Made by a program: the position numbers and the translations under genes
The notes under the pieces: model-generated
Databases searched by the model: none
Seen by the model: only the letters and a program-made list of their open reading frames with translations
What the model was told of the DNA's origin: nothing
Shown here: positions 1 to 6,978 of the stretch, piece after piece
Layout of the letters: the number at the start of each line of letters is the position of its first letter
Numbering within the stretch: the first letter of the stretch is position 1
Origin: Oscillospiraceae bacterium CM
Lineage (GTDB): Bacteria; Bacillota; Clostridia; Oscillospirales; Oscillospiraceae
Assembly (NCBI GenBank): GCA_022870705.1
Contig: CP072107.1
Span: forward strand, 866,501 to 930,500
Length of the DNA stretch: 64,000 nt
Direction of reading: 5' to 3'

Positions 1-1193
1 CGTCCGATATGCTGGAGGCGGCGCTCATTGCCGGAATATGCTCCGCGGGGGCGGACGTCATGCCTCTCGGCGTTCTGCCAACGCCCGCCGTCGCCTTTTT
101 AACGGTGCGCCTTGGCGCCCAGCTGGGCATTGTCATCTCCGCGTCACACAATCCGTATGAGCATAACGGCATCAAAATATTTGATCAAAGCGGGTTTAAG
201 CTCTCAGACGCTATGGAAGAGCGCATTGAGCGCATGATTGACGGTGAATACCCTACCAGTCGCAAAACGCACAACGGGCTCGGCCGCGTTTTAAAAGATG
301 ATGGGCGGGGCAGTGACCTTTATATCGATTATCTCGCGCACGCGGCACCGGCGCCGATCAGCGGCCTGCGTGTCGCGGTTGATTGTGCCAACGGCGCCGC
401 CTCGTCGACGGCGGCGCGCCTGTTCTCCAAATTCGATATTACCTTTGAAATCCTATCCGACCATCCCAACGGCACGAATATCAACGACGGCTGCGGTTCA
501 ACGCATATCGGCCGCCTACAGGACTTTGTGCGCACGGGTGGTTTTGATCTCGGCTTTGCCTTTGACGGGGACGCCGACCGCTGCCTTGTTGTCGACGAAA
601 ACGGCGACGCCGTCGACGGCGATAAGATGATGGCTGTGATGGGCCGGTTTATGAAGGAAAAGGGGACGCTTAAAAATAATGCCGTCATTGCTACCGTGAT
701 GTCAAACCTCGGCTTTCATGAATTTGCCGCTCAAAACGGCATTGAGCTCCTCTGCGCCGCAGTCGGCGACCGAAACGTTCTGGAAATGATGCAGGCGCGC
801 GGCGGAAACCTCGGCGGTGAACAATCCGGCCATATCATTTTTCTCGATGATATGACGACGGGTGACGGGCAGTTGGCCGCCGTCAAATTCATGAGCGTTG
901 TCTCGGCGTCACAAAAGCCTGTCTCTGTTTTAACACGCGATGTACCGCAGTACCCGCAGGTGCTGCTCAACCAGCCGATTAGCGGCGGCAACAGCGCCAA
1001 AGAGGCGATCATGGATAGCAGCGCCCTTCAGGAAGCTGTCTCAGCCGAAGAAAAAAAGCTTGGGGCGTCAGGCCGTATCCTTGTCCGCCCGTCTGGGACG
1101 GAGGCGCTCATCCGCGTCATGGTAGAGGCTAAAACGCAGGAAACGGCTTTAAACACCGCGAATAGTCTCATAAATTTGATAAAATCGCTATAA
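1..1193 (+). CDS. glmM: Phosphoglucosamine mutase, 5' end cut by window
   Basis: Converts glucosamine-6-phosphate to glucosamine-1-phosphate, the step feeding UDP-GlcNAc for peptidoglycan; cytosolic. The reading frame is open from base 3 to the stop at 1193, so the gene starts outside the window; the first in-window ATG (9) is internal. Visible motifs are the phosphoserine loop ISASHNPYEHNG, the metal loop FDGDADRC, the sugar loop GGEQSGH and the phosphate-binding RPSGTEALIRVMVE near the C-terminus. The family is about 445 residues, so roughly 50 N-terminal residues are missing. GlmM is distinguished from other hexose phosphomutases by GGEQSGH and by length. Identification is secure. Confidence 0.96.
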   Translation, partial: SDMLEAALIAGICSAGADVMPLGVLPTPAVAFLTVRLGAQLGIVISASHNPYEHNGIKIFDQSGFKLSDAMEERIERMIDGEYPTSRKTHNGLGRVLKDDGRGSDLYIDYLAHAAPAPISGLRVAVDCANGAASSTAARLFSKFDITFEILSDHPNGTNINDGCGSTHIGRLQDFVRTGGFDLGFAFDGDADRCLVVDENGDAVDGDKMMAVMGRFMKEKGTLKNNAVIATVMSNLGFHEFAAQNGIELLCAAVGDRNVLEMMQARGGNLGGEQSGHIIFLDDMTTGDGQLAAVKFMSVVSASQKPVSVLTRDVPQYPQVLLNQPISGGNSAKEAIMDSSALQEAVSAEEKKLGASGRILVRPSGTEALIRVMVEAKTQETALNTANSLINLIKSL

Positions 1194-1239
1194 ATTGTCA
1201 GGGGTTTTAAGAATTTATATAAAATTTTAACGAAAATGC

Positions 1240-1268
1240 TTGACATAATGACCGCCGGACTCTATAAT
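1240..1268 (+). promoter_or_regulatory. Sigma-A promoter for sigH
   Basis: TTGACA at 1240-1245, a 17-nt spacer and TATAAT at 1263-1268: both hexamers match the vegetative consensus exactly. It lies about 40 nt upstream of the sigma factor start. Confidence 0.85.
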
Positions 1269-1307
1269 TTGAACAGCATGTGTCAGTTTTTCTAATTCGG
1301 TATATTT

Positions 1308-1910
1308 ATGAGTAAATTTTACAGTAACCGCGATGCGGAACTTACGAACCTGGCTTCCACCGGAGACGCATCAGCCGAAGAGGAACTCATCGCTGAATAT
1401 AGCCGGCTTGTGAAAGCATGTGCGCGTCCCTATTTTTTGGCAGGCGGCGACAGCGAGGATTTGATTCAAGAAGGCATGCTCGGTCTCTTGTCGGCAGTCA
1501 GGCATTTTGATCCCGCCAAAGAGGTTCAGTTTAAAACTTACGCAGAATTTTGTATCAGAAGGCGTTTAATCAGCGCCATTAAAACGGCTTCCCGGTTTAA
1601 GCATACACCGCTGAATGACTATGTATCGTTGGAATCTCCCGAGCTTGACGAGAATAATACCCAAGGGTTGTTTTCTTTGCGCGATCCTGAAGAGTTTGTT
1701 ATAGCGAGAGAGCGTGTTCATGAAATTACAGACTGTTTGTTTGGCTCTCTGTCCCGATTTGAATCAAACGTCTTGGGGCTGTATTTGGAAGGTTTCTCCT
1801 ACGAGGAGATGGCTCTGAAAGTGAATAAACCCCAAAAATCGGTGGACAATGCTGTGCAGAGGATCAGGAAAAAGCTTGCACACCTGTTAAATTACGGCGA
1901 TAATCAGTGA
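1308..1910 (+). CDS. sigH: SigH-like sigma-70 family factor
   Basis: A 200-aa sigma factor with region 2 (SEDLIQEGMLGLLSAVRHFD, then KTYAEFCIRRRLISAI) and a region 4 helix-turn-helix at the C-terminus (FSYEEMALKVNKPQKSVDNA). Length and layout match stage 0 sporulation factor H, which directs early-sporulation and transition-phase transcription; another ECF-like or 30-kDa-type sigma is possible but less likely. It is preceded by a consensus sigma-A promoter and followed after 65 nt by a small zinc-ribbon gene. The start at 1308 follows an AT-rich leader with a weak ribosome site. No anti-sigma gene is adjacent, which fits SigH. Confidence 0.85.
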   Translation: MSKFYSNRDAELTNLASTGDASAEEELIAEYSRLVKACARPYFLAGGDSEDLIQEGMLGLLSAVRHFDPAKEVQFKTYAEFCIRRRLISAIKTASRFKHTPLNDYVSLESPELDENNTQGLFSLRDPEEFVIARERVHEITDCLFGSLSRFESNVLGLYLEGFSYEEMALKVNKPQKSVDNAVQRIRKKLAHLLNYGDNQ

Positions 1911-1975
1911 AAGCTGAGCGCAAATAAAAAAACCCGAAAGGGTAAAGTATTTTTTGTCAAAAGAGAGGTTTCATC

Positions 1976-2251
1976 ATGTACGAAGACAAGACATTAGTAT
2001 GCAAGGAATGCGGCAGCGAATTCATTTTCACCGCCGGTGAGCAGGAGTTTTATGCCGAGCGCGGTTTCCAGAACGAGCCGCAGCGCTGCAAGAACTGCCG
2101 TGACATGCGCAAGAATGCTGCCCGTGGCCCCAGAGAGTATTTCAAGGCCACCTGCGCTTCCTGCGGCAATGAGGCGAAGGTTCCCTTCGAGCCCAAGTCT
2201 GACCGTCCGGTCTACTGCAGCGACTGCTTTGCAAAGATGAGAGAGGCTTAA
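1976..2251 (+). CDS. Small zinc-ribbon protein
   Basis: A 91-aa cytosolic protein with two four-cysteine clusters: CKECG with CKNC near the N-terminus and CASCG with CSDC near the C-terminus, the pattern of a duplicated treble-clef/zinc-ribbon fold. Families of this kind are common in Clostridia, often annotated only as zinc-ribbon domain protein; the role is unknown. The ATG at 1976 follows an AGAGAGG ribosome site. It may be read through from sigH, since only a small ACCCGAAAGGGT hairpin without a T-run lies between. The GFQNEPQRCKNCR stretch is typical of this family. Confidence 0.8.
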   Translation: MYEDKTLVCKECGSEFIFTAGEQEFYAERGFQNEPQRCKNCRDMRKNAARGPREYFKATCASCGNEAKVPFEPKSDRPVYCSDCFAKMREA

Positions 2252-2303
2252 TCGCCGGATAATTTGAACGAACGGCCGCTCCGCGGCTGACGATCAGCAA
2301 AAT

Positions 2304-2341
2304 AAGAGTCAAAGCGCTGTAAAAACAGGGCCTTGGCTCTT
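2304..2341 (+). terminator. Imperfect hairpin downstream of zinc-ribbon gene
   Basis: Arms 2304-2319 and 2326-2341 pair with about three mismatches around an A-rich loop and are followed by a short T-rich stretch. Possibly the terminator of the zinc-ribbon gene. The rest of 2252-2423 shows nothing recognisable. Confidence 0.4.
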
Positions 2342-2423
2342 GTGTGCTTTTATGGTCATTTACTGCCGCATATTCATCATCGCTGAAAATAGACAGAAAA
2401 AGGATACTTTTTAAAGCAAGCTG

Positions 2424-2452
2424 TTGAAATTGTGAAATTATTAGGATATAAT
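2424..2452 (+). promoter_or_regulatory. Sigma-A promoter for DUF1858 gene
   Basis: TTGAAA at 2424-2429, 17-nt spacer, TATAAT at 2447-2452, about 48 nt before the ATG at 2500. Confidence 0.8.
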
Positions 2453-2499
2453 ATAGACAGCAAGGTCTTTTATATTTAGAAATATTGGAGGCATATTTG

Positions 2500-2700
2500 A
2501 TGTCGCAGATTACAAAAGATACGGTCATTGCGGATATTCTCACGATTGCGCCGGAGTCGGCACCCTTGTTCATGTCAATCGGCATGCACTGCCTCGGCTG
2601 CGCCATGGCAAGCGGCGAGACGCTTGGCGAAGCGTGCGAGGTTCACGGCGTTGATATCGATGAGTTTATCGTGAAGCTCAACGAATTAGTCAACGAATAA
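2500..2700 (+). CDS. DUF1858 redox-disulfide domain protein
   Basis: A 66-aa protein made of a single DUF1858 domain, also described as the hybrid-cluster-protein-associated redox disulfide domain. It has the family pattern TIAPESAPLFMSIGMHCLGC, with the paired cysteines CLGC; the exact biochemical role is not established. The start at 2500 is preferred over a TTG at 2485 because a GGAGG site (2487-2491) sits just upstream of the ATG. The gene has its own promoter and a strong terminator, so it is a single-gene transcription unit. Confidence 0.88.
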   Translation: MSQITKDTVIADILTIAPESAPLFMSIGMHCLGCAMASGETLGEACEVHGVDIDEFIVKLNELVNE

Positions 2701-2717
2701 TTAACAGGCGGTGAAAG

Positions 2718-2740
2718 GCGGGGGCTTGCCCCCGCTTTTT
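2718..2740 (+). terminator. Rho-independent terminator after DUF1858 gene
   Basis: An almost loopless GC stem, GCGGGGGC pairing with GCCCCCGC (2718-2735), followed by TTTTT. It rules out a trmK start at 2711, which would lie inside this hairpin. Confidence 0.85.
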
Positions 2741-2755
2741 CAGTACAGGTGCCAA

Positions 2756-3448
2756 ATGAAAAAAGATACGCTTTCAAACAGACTCCAATCCGTCTGTGCG
2801 TTTATAAAGCCGGGCGCCGTCGTTGCCGATGTCGGCACCGATCACGGTTATCTCCCGGCGCATCTAGCCGCTGTCGACCCGGCAGCGCGCCTGATTGCCG
2901 CCGATATCAAAAAAGGCCCCCTTGACCGGGCGCGCCGGACAGCCCGCGACGCGGGTGTTTATGACAGGATTTCGTTTATCCAGACGGACGGGCTCATCGG
3001 GATATCGGGCATCGGGGTTGACCATATCGTCCTTGCCGGTCTCGGCGGGGAAGTGATGATCAAAATCCTATCCGAAGCGCCGTGGACGCGATGTGACGCC
3101 ATACGCCTAATTCTCCAGCCGCAGTCAAAGGCCGACGTGCTTATCTCCTGGCTGCATGACAGCGGCTACGATATCTGTGACGCCGTCCTCGCTGAAGACG
3201 GCGGCCGGATTTATCTTGTGATGCTGGCAGGCGGGCAAACGGAGTCGACGCACACGAACCCGCTCAATATCCTGCTGCATCGGAAAGACCCCCTGCTGCC
3301 GGAATACCTCATGGGGCAGCTGGAGAAAACGGAAAGGGCGCTTTCTGGCCTTTCAAAAGCTACGCGCTCTCAAGGCGGCGCGCGCGCCAGCCTTGAAAAG
3401 AAGCTGGATGAACTTAATCGCTTCAAAAAGGAGACGGACGCATGGTAA
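2756..3448 (+). CDS. trmK: tRNA (adenine(22)-N1)-methyltransferase
   Basis: A 230-aa SAM-dependent methyltransferase expected to modify A22 in the D-arm of tRNAs. The Rossmann motif VADVGTDHGYLPAHL is diagnostic for TrmK/YqfN, and LQPQSKADVLISWLHDSGYDI-type sequence follows in the middle of the protein. The ATG at 2756 is chosen because the longer start at 2711 lies inside a terminator hairpin. The gene overlaps the next gene (Nif3-like) by seven bases, the usual trmK-nif3 arrangement of Firmicutes, so they are translationally coupled. No clear promoter is seen between the terminator and the start; the ribosome site is weak. Confidence 0.92.
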   Translation: MKKDTLSNRLQSVCAFIKPGAVVADVGTDHGYLPAHLAAVDPAARLIAADIKKGPLDRARRTARDAGVYDRISFIQTDGLIGISGIGVDHIVLAGLGGEVMIKILSEAPWTRCDAIRLILQPQSKADVLISWLHDSGYDICDAVLAEDGGRIYLVMLAGGQTESTHTNPLNILLHRKDPLLPEYLMGQLEKTERALSGLSKATRSQGGARASLEKKLDELNRFKKETDAW

Positions 3449-4230
3449 CAGTCGCCGATGTAAAAAATAAGCTCGAAGGGATCGCGCCCCTTGGGCTGAA
3501 GATGGAATTTGACAATGTTGGCTTTCTTGTGGGCTTTTCCGAGCGCCCTGTCACGCGGATTCTCGTCAGTCTCGATATTACAGACGCAGTTATCCAAGAG
3601 GCGTCATCGCACGGAGCCGAGCTCATCGTCTCGCACCACCCGCTTTTCTTTTCGCTCAAAAGCGTGACGGATACCGACAAGATCGGGCGTAAAGTCACCG
3701 CTCTTTTATCCGGCGGTATATCGGCAATCTGTCTGCACACAAATCTGGACGCCGCCGCAGGCGGCGTCAACGACGCGCTTGCTGCCACGGTCGGCCTTTG
3801 TGATGTCGGCCTGCTCGGCGTTGACGGGTGGGAGGCCGAGCAGCCGTTTTCCTACGGCCGTTGCGGGCATCTTTCGAAACCCGCCGCGCTGCCCGATTTT
3901 CTCGCATCGGTCAAAAATGCCCTGAAGACAAATGGGCTGCGCTATCACGATGCCGGGCGCACTGTTCATAAAGTCGCCGTTGTCGGCGGCTCTGGCGGCA
4001 GCAGTCTCGGGCAGGCCATTGCCGCCGGGTGCGATACGCTCCTGACGGCGGATGTCAAATACGATGTCTTCCTTGAGGCCAAGGAATGCGGCATCAATCT
4101 CATCGACGGTGACCATTTCTGCACGGAAAACGTGGTGACGCCCGTTTTGGCGGAAACACTCACGGCAGCCTTTCCGGGCCTTGCGGTCACAATATCGGGA
4201 ATACACGGCCAAACGGCGCAGTTTTTTTAA
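3442..4230 (+). CDS. Nif3-like dinuclear metal-centre protein
   Basis: A 262-aa member of the Nif3/YqfO (DUF34) family, toroidal hexamers binding two metal ions. Metal-ligand motifs visible are HHPLFF near residue 70, HTNLDAAAGGVNDALA near residue 100, and GDHFCTENVV near the C-terminus. Databases call these GTP cyclohydrolase I type 2 or NGG1p-interacting factor, but the cellular role remains unclear. Compared with longer Firmicutes homologues (about 370 aa) it lacks the inserted PII-like domain. It overlaps trmK by seven bases and probably shares its transcript. An inverted repeat (4217-4224 with 4229-4236) covers the stop codon and lacks a proper T-run. Confidence 0.92.
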   Translation: MVTVADVKNKLEGIAPLGLKMEFDNVGFLVGFSERPVTRILVSLDITDAVIQEASSHGAELIVSHHPLFFSLKSVTDTDKIGRKVTALLSGGISAICLHTNLDAAAGGVNDALAATVGLCDVGLLGVDGWEAEQPFSYGRCGHLSKPAALPDFLASVKNALKTNGLRYHDAGRTVHKVAVVGGSGGSSLGQAIAAGCDTLLTADVKYDVFLEAKECGINLIDGDHFCTENVVTPVLAETLTAAFPGLAVTISGIHGQTAQFF

Positions 4231-4239
4231 CTGCGCGAC

Positions 4240-4268
4240 TTGAAAAAATCAGGCCGATTCGGTAAAAT
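4240..4268 (+). promoter_or_regulatory. Sigma-A promoter for ECF S component-coaX
   Basis: TTGAAA at 4240-4245, 17-nt spacer, TAAAAT at 4263-4268, about 85 nt upstream of the S-component start. Confidence 0.7.
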
Positions 4269-4354
4269 GTCGGCACGGATTTTATGTTCACACCGAGAAG
4301 TCGGTTATTAATGCGCTGCATTTTCGAACGAAAAGCGGCAGCAGGGAGGATTTT

Positions 4355-4972
4355 ATGCAAAGTGCAAACATTAGTTCGCGTGTTTTGCTTCTGGCCAGGA
4401 TGGCGGTTTTAATCGCCATCGTCATCATCATGACAGTATTTAATTTCGGCAATATCCCCGTCGGCCCGATCGTTGCGACAGTTTATCAGGTTCCTGTTAT
4501 CATCGGTGCCGTTCTGCTTGGGCCTGTCGCAGGTTCCGTTTTAGGCGGGATTTGGGGGCTCTTATGCTTTTATCTCGCCGTAACGGGTCAGACGACGGAT
4601 ATCGTGGCGCTAGGCACCGTCGCCCAAGAGCCTCTGGCTTATTTTGTCATCGCATTTGTCCCGCGCGTTTTGACTGGGCTGTTTGCGGGTTATGTTTACA
4701 AACTGAGCAATCATTTGCTGAAACAGAAAAAAGATGTCGTTTCCTTTGGTATATCCGGTGTTCTAGGATCGCTGACGAATACCGTCTTTTATCTCGGCGC
4801 GTTGTATTTGCTGGCAAAAGAGATTATTGCGGATAAGTATCAGCTGGCACTCGGCGCCGTGCTGCCTCTTGTCGGGACTGTTGCCCTAACAAACGGTCTT
4901 GCCGAGGCGGCTGTTTCGTGCATACTTGTCATCGGCGTCTGCAAAGCGCTCCGGTATTTTAAAATCGCATAG
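4355..4972 (+). CDS. ECF transporter S component, pantothenate predicted
   Basis: A 205-aa membrane protein with about six hydrophobic segments, a basic N-terminus (ISSRVLLLARM) and the S-component hallmark IPVGPIVATVYQVPVIIGAVLLGP. It would bind a vitamin and use a shared energising module (EcfA/A'/T), none of which is in the window. The stop is 14 nt before coaX, so the two genes form an operon; by context the substrate is most likely pantothenate, the substrate of CoaX. That assignment is inference, since S components are poorly predictable from sequence. Start at 4355 follows a GGGAGG ribosome site. Confidence 0.85.
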   Translation: MQSANISSRVLLLARMAVLIAIVIIMTVFNFGNIPVGPIVATVYQVPVIIGAVLLGPVAGSVLGGIWGLLCFYLAVTGQTTDIVALGTVAQEPLAYFVIAFVPRVLTGLFAGYVYKLSNHLLKQKKDVVSFGISGVLGSLTNTVFYLGALYLLAKEIIADKYQLALGAVLPLVGTVALTNGLAEAAVSCILVIGVCKALRYFKIA

Positions 4973-4986
4973 AAAGGGAGAAGCCC

Positions 4987-5757
4987 ATGCTGCTTGCCAT
5001 CGATGTCGGTAATTCCAATATTGTCATCGGCTGTATTGACGGCGGCGAGATTTCACACGTCTTCCGCATGCTGACCGATATTTCAAGAACCGAGTGTGAG
5101 TATGCCGTTGGCATTAAAAACATTCTCGAATTTGAAGGTATCCGCTGCGACGGGTTCGACGGGGCGATCATCTCGTCTGTTGTGCCGCCGCTCCTGCCGG
5201 TGCTGAAGACAGCCGTCAAAAGTCTCACCGGTCTTGACGCGCTCGTCGTCGGTGCCGGGGTGAAGACGGGGATGAATATTCTGATCGACAATCCCGCGCA
5301 GCTTGGCAGTGACCTCGTGGCAGACGGTGTTGCCGCTATTGCCACATATCGCCTGCCGGTCATTGTTTTTGATATGGGGACGGCGACGACGATCTCCGTT
5401 ATTGACAAGAACGGCAGTTATATCGGTGGCGCGATTTACCCGGGCGTTGCCCTGTCGATGAACGCCCTGTCAAGCGGGACGTCGCAGCTGCCGAAGGTGC
5501 CGATTGAACCGCCGTCAAAGGCTGTCAGCGGCAACACGATTGACTGCATGAAAAGCGGCGCCATTTTCGGTACGGCGTCAATGATTGACGGCATGATTGA
5601 CCGGATGGAGGCGGAACTCTCCATGAAGGCCACCGTCGTTGCCACCGGCGGCCTGTCCGCGCGGATTATCCCATACTGCCGTCATGAAATCATCCATGAT
5701 GAAAACCTTCTTTTGCGAGGCCTTTTTATTATTTACGAGAAGAACAAAAAGAAATAA
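4987..5757 (+). CDS. coaX: Type III pantothenate kinase
   Basis: A 256-aa kinase that phosphorylates pantothenate in the first step of CoA synthesis. It shows the ASKHA-fold phosphate motif DVGNSNIVIG at the N-terminus, the ADG motif in GSDLVADGVAA, DMGTATTISVID, GGAIYPGV and a C-terminal ATGGLS, all in the usual CoaX order; the length is normal. It follows the ECF S component by 14 nt with an AGAAAGGGAGAAG ribosome site. A strong GC hairpin follows the stop. Confident assignment. Confidence 0.96.
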   Translation: MLLAIDVGNSNIVIGCIDGGEISHVFRMLTDISRTECEYAVGIKNILEFEGIRCDGFDGAIISSVVPPLLPVLKTAVKSLTGLDALVVGAGVKTGMNILIDNPAQLGSDLVADGVAAIATYRLPVIVFDMGTATTISVIDKNGSYIGGAIYPGVALSMNALSSGTSQLPKVPIEPPSKAVSGNTIDCMKSGAIFGTASMIDGMIDRMEAELSMKATVVATGGLSARIIPYCRHEIIHDENLLLRGLFIIYEKNKKK

Positions 5758-5762
5758 CCAAA

Positions 5763-5793
5763 GCGGAGGCGCACGGCGCCTCCGCCTCCTTTA
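5763..5793 (+). terminator. Strong hairpin after coaX
   Basis: A perfect 10-bp stem (5763-5772 with 5776-5785, loop ACG) followed by a pyrimidine-rich but not pure T stretch. Likely terminator. Confidence 0.65.
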
Positions 5794-5877
5794 CCGGATG
5801 GATACGCTGTGCCGATCATGTCTGCACGGTGCTGGACGGCTGCGTGTGCACTCTGGTATACTGTCGATAAATAAACG

Positions 5878-6894
5878 ATGAGGATGATATCTGTGCATAA
5901 TGGGCGAAAATTGGCGCTTGTTCTGAGCTTATTGCTGGCGCTGTTTGTTGTCGGTGTAACGGGTTATATGTTCTTTCTGCACGTCGGATTTATCGACGCG
6001 TTGTATATGACGGTCATTACGATTTCAACGGTCGGCTTCAGCGAGGTCGCCAAGATGACGGACGCCGCCAAGCTGTTTTCCATCGTTATAATTTTTGCAG
6101 GGCTTTCCATTGTCGGCTATAGCTTTACAAGCCTCGTTACCTTTATTTTTGAAGGCAATATCAAGAATGCATGGAGGAGAAGGCGTATGTCTGCAAAAAT
6201 CAGCGCGCTTAATAGTCATTACATTGTTTGCGGTGCCGGAGACGTCGGGCATACGGTGATCGAGTATTTTAAAGACAGCGGCGTGGATTTCATTGTGATC
6301 GAAAAGGATGCCGATCGCCACGATGAACTCGTTGAGGAGAGTGTTCTGACAATTTTAGGCGACGCCACACACGAGGAAACGCTTCATAAAGCCGGTATTA
6401 TGCAAGCGAAGGGCATGGTTTGCACGCTGTCGTCAGACACCGACAATGTTTTTACCGTGCTGACAGCCAGAGGACTCAACGAGCAGATATATATCGTCGC
6501 CAGAGCCGTCGAGCGTACGGCCCACAACAAACTCATTAAAGCCGGCGCCAACAAAACAATTTCCCCAAATGAAATCGGCGGTCAAAGAATCGCTGCGGCA
6601 ATGATCCGCCCATCCGTCACGTCCTTTCTCGATGTGATGACCCGCACAGGGGATGTGATGCTTGATATTGAAGAGGTTATCATTACGCCGCAGTCGTCCA
6701 TCGCCGGAAAAAACCTGAGCGAGGCAAAGATACCGGAGCAGACGGGGCTCATTGTCCTGGCGCTCAAAAAGAAGGACGAGAGCAATGTTAAAATTAATCC
6801 CAGAGCGAATGAGGTTCTCGGTGCCGGTGACAGTATTATCGTCATCGGAACGAGCGATCAGGTGGACAGGCTGGAGGCCATCGTCAGCGCGTAA
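5878..6894 (+). CDS. Two-TM potassium channel with RCK (TrkA-N) domain
   Basis: A 338-aa inner-membrane channel protein. Two hydrophobic helices flank a pore loop at about residues 45-56 (TISTVGFSE), followed by a cytosolic Rossmann RCK domain (HYIVCGAGDVGHTVIEYF, ligand acid in VIEKDAD) and a TrkA-C domain from about residue 255. The selectivity filter is T-V-G-F-S-E instead of the canonical T-V-G-Y/F-G-D/E, so ion specificity cannot be assumed. The start is uncertain: ATG 5878, ATG 5884 or GTG 5893, the last having a better-spaced GAGG site. It is monocistronic, bounded by the coaX hairpin and a bidirectional terminator. Confidence 0.88.
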   Translation: MRMISVHNGRKLALVLSLLLALFVVGVTGYMFFLHVGFIDALYMTVITISTVGFSEVAKMTDAAKLFSIVIIFAGLSIVGYSFTSLVTFIFEGNIKNAWRRRRMSAKISALNSHYIVCGAGDVGHTVIEYFKDSGVDFIVIEKDADRHDELVEESVLTILGDATHEETLHKAGIMQAKGMVCTLSSDTDNVFTVLTARGLNEQIYIVARAVERTAHNKLIKAGANKTISPNEIGGQRIAAAMIRPSVTSFLDVMTRTGDVMLDIEEVIITPQSSIAGKNLSEAKIPEQTGLIVLALKKKDESNVKINPRANEVLGAGDSIIVIGTSDQVDRLEAIVSA

Positions 6895-6934
6895 AGGGCA
6901 TCAGCCCGTTTGCATTTACCCGTTTTCATAATAA

Positions 6935-6965
6935 AAAACTGCCTTCCCGGTGGGAAGGCAGTTTT
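6935..6965. terminator. Bidirectional terminator between channel gene and pyc
   Basis: A perfect 14-bp stem (6935-6948 with 6952-6965) with A-run on the left and T-run on the right, serving the convergent genes on both sides. Confidence 0.9.
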
Positions 6966-6978
6966 GTTTATGCTGTTT

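Noticed and set aside
2711-2755. Earlier trmK start
   Set aside because: The segment forms the terminator hairpin of the preceding gene.
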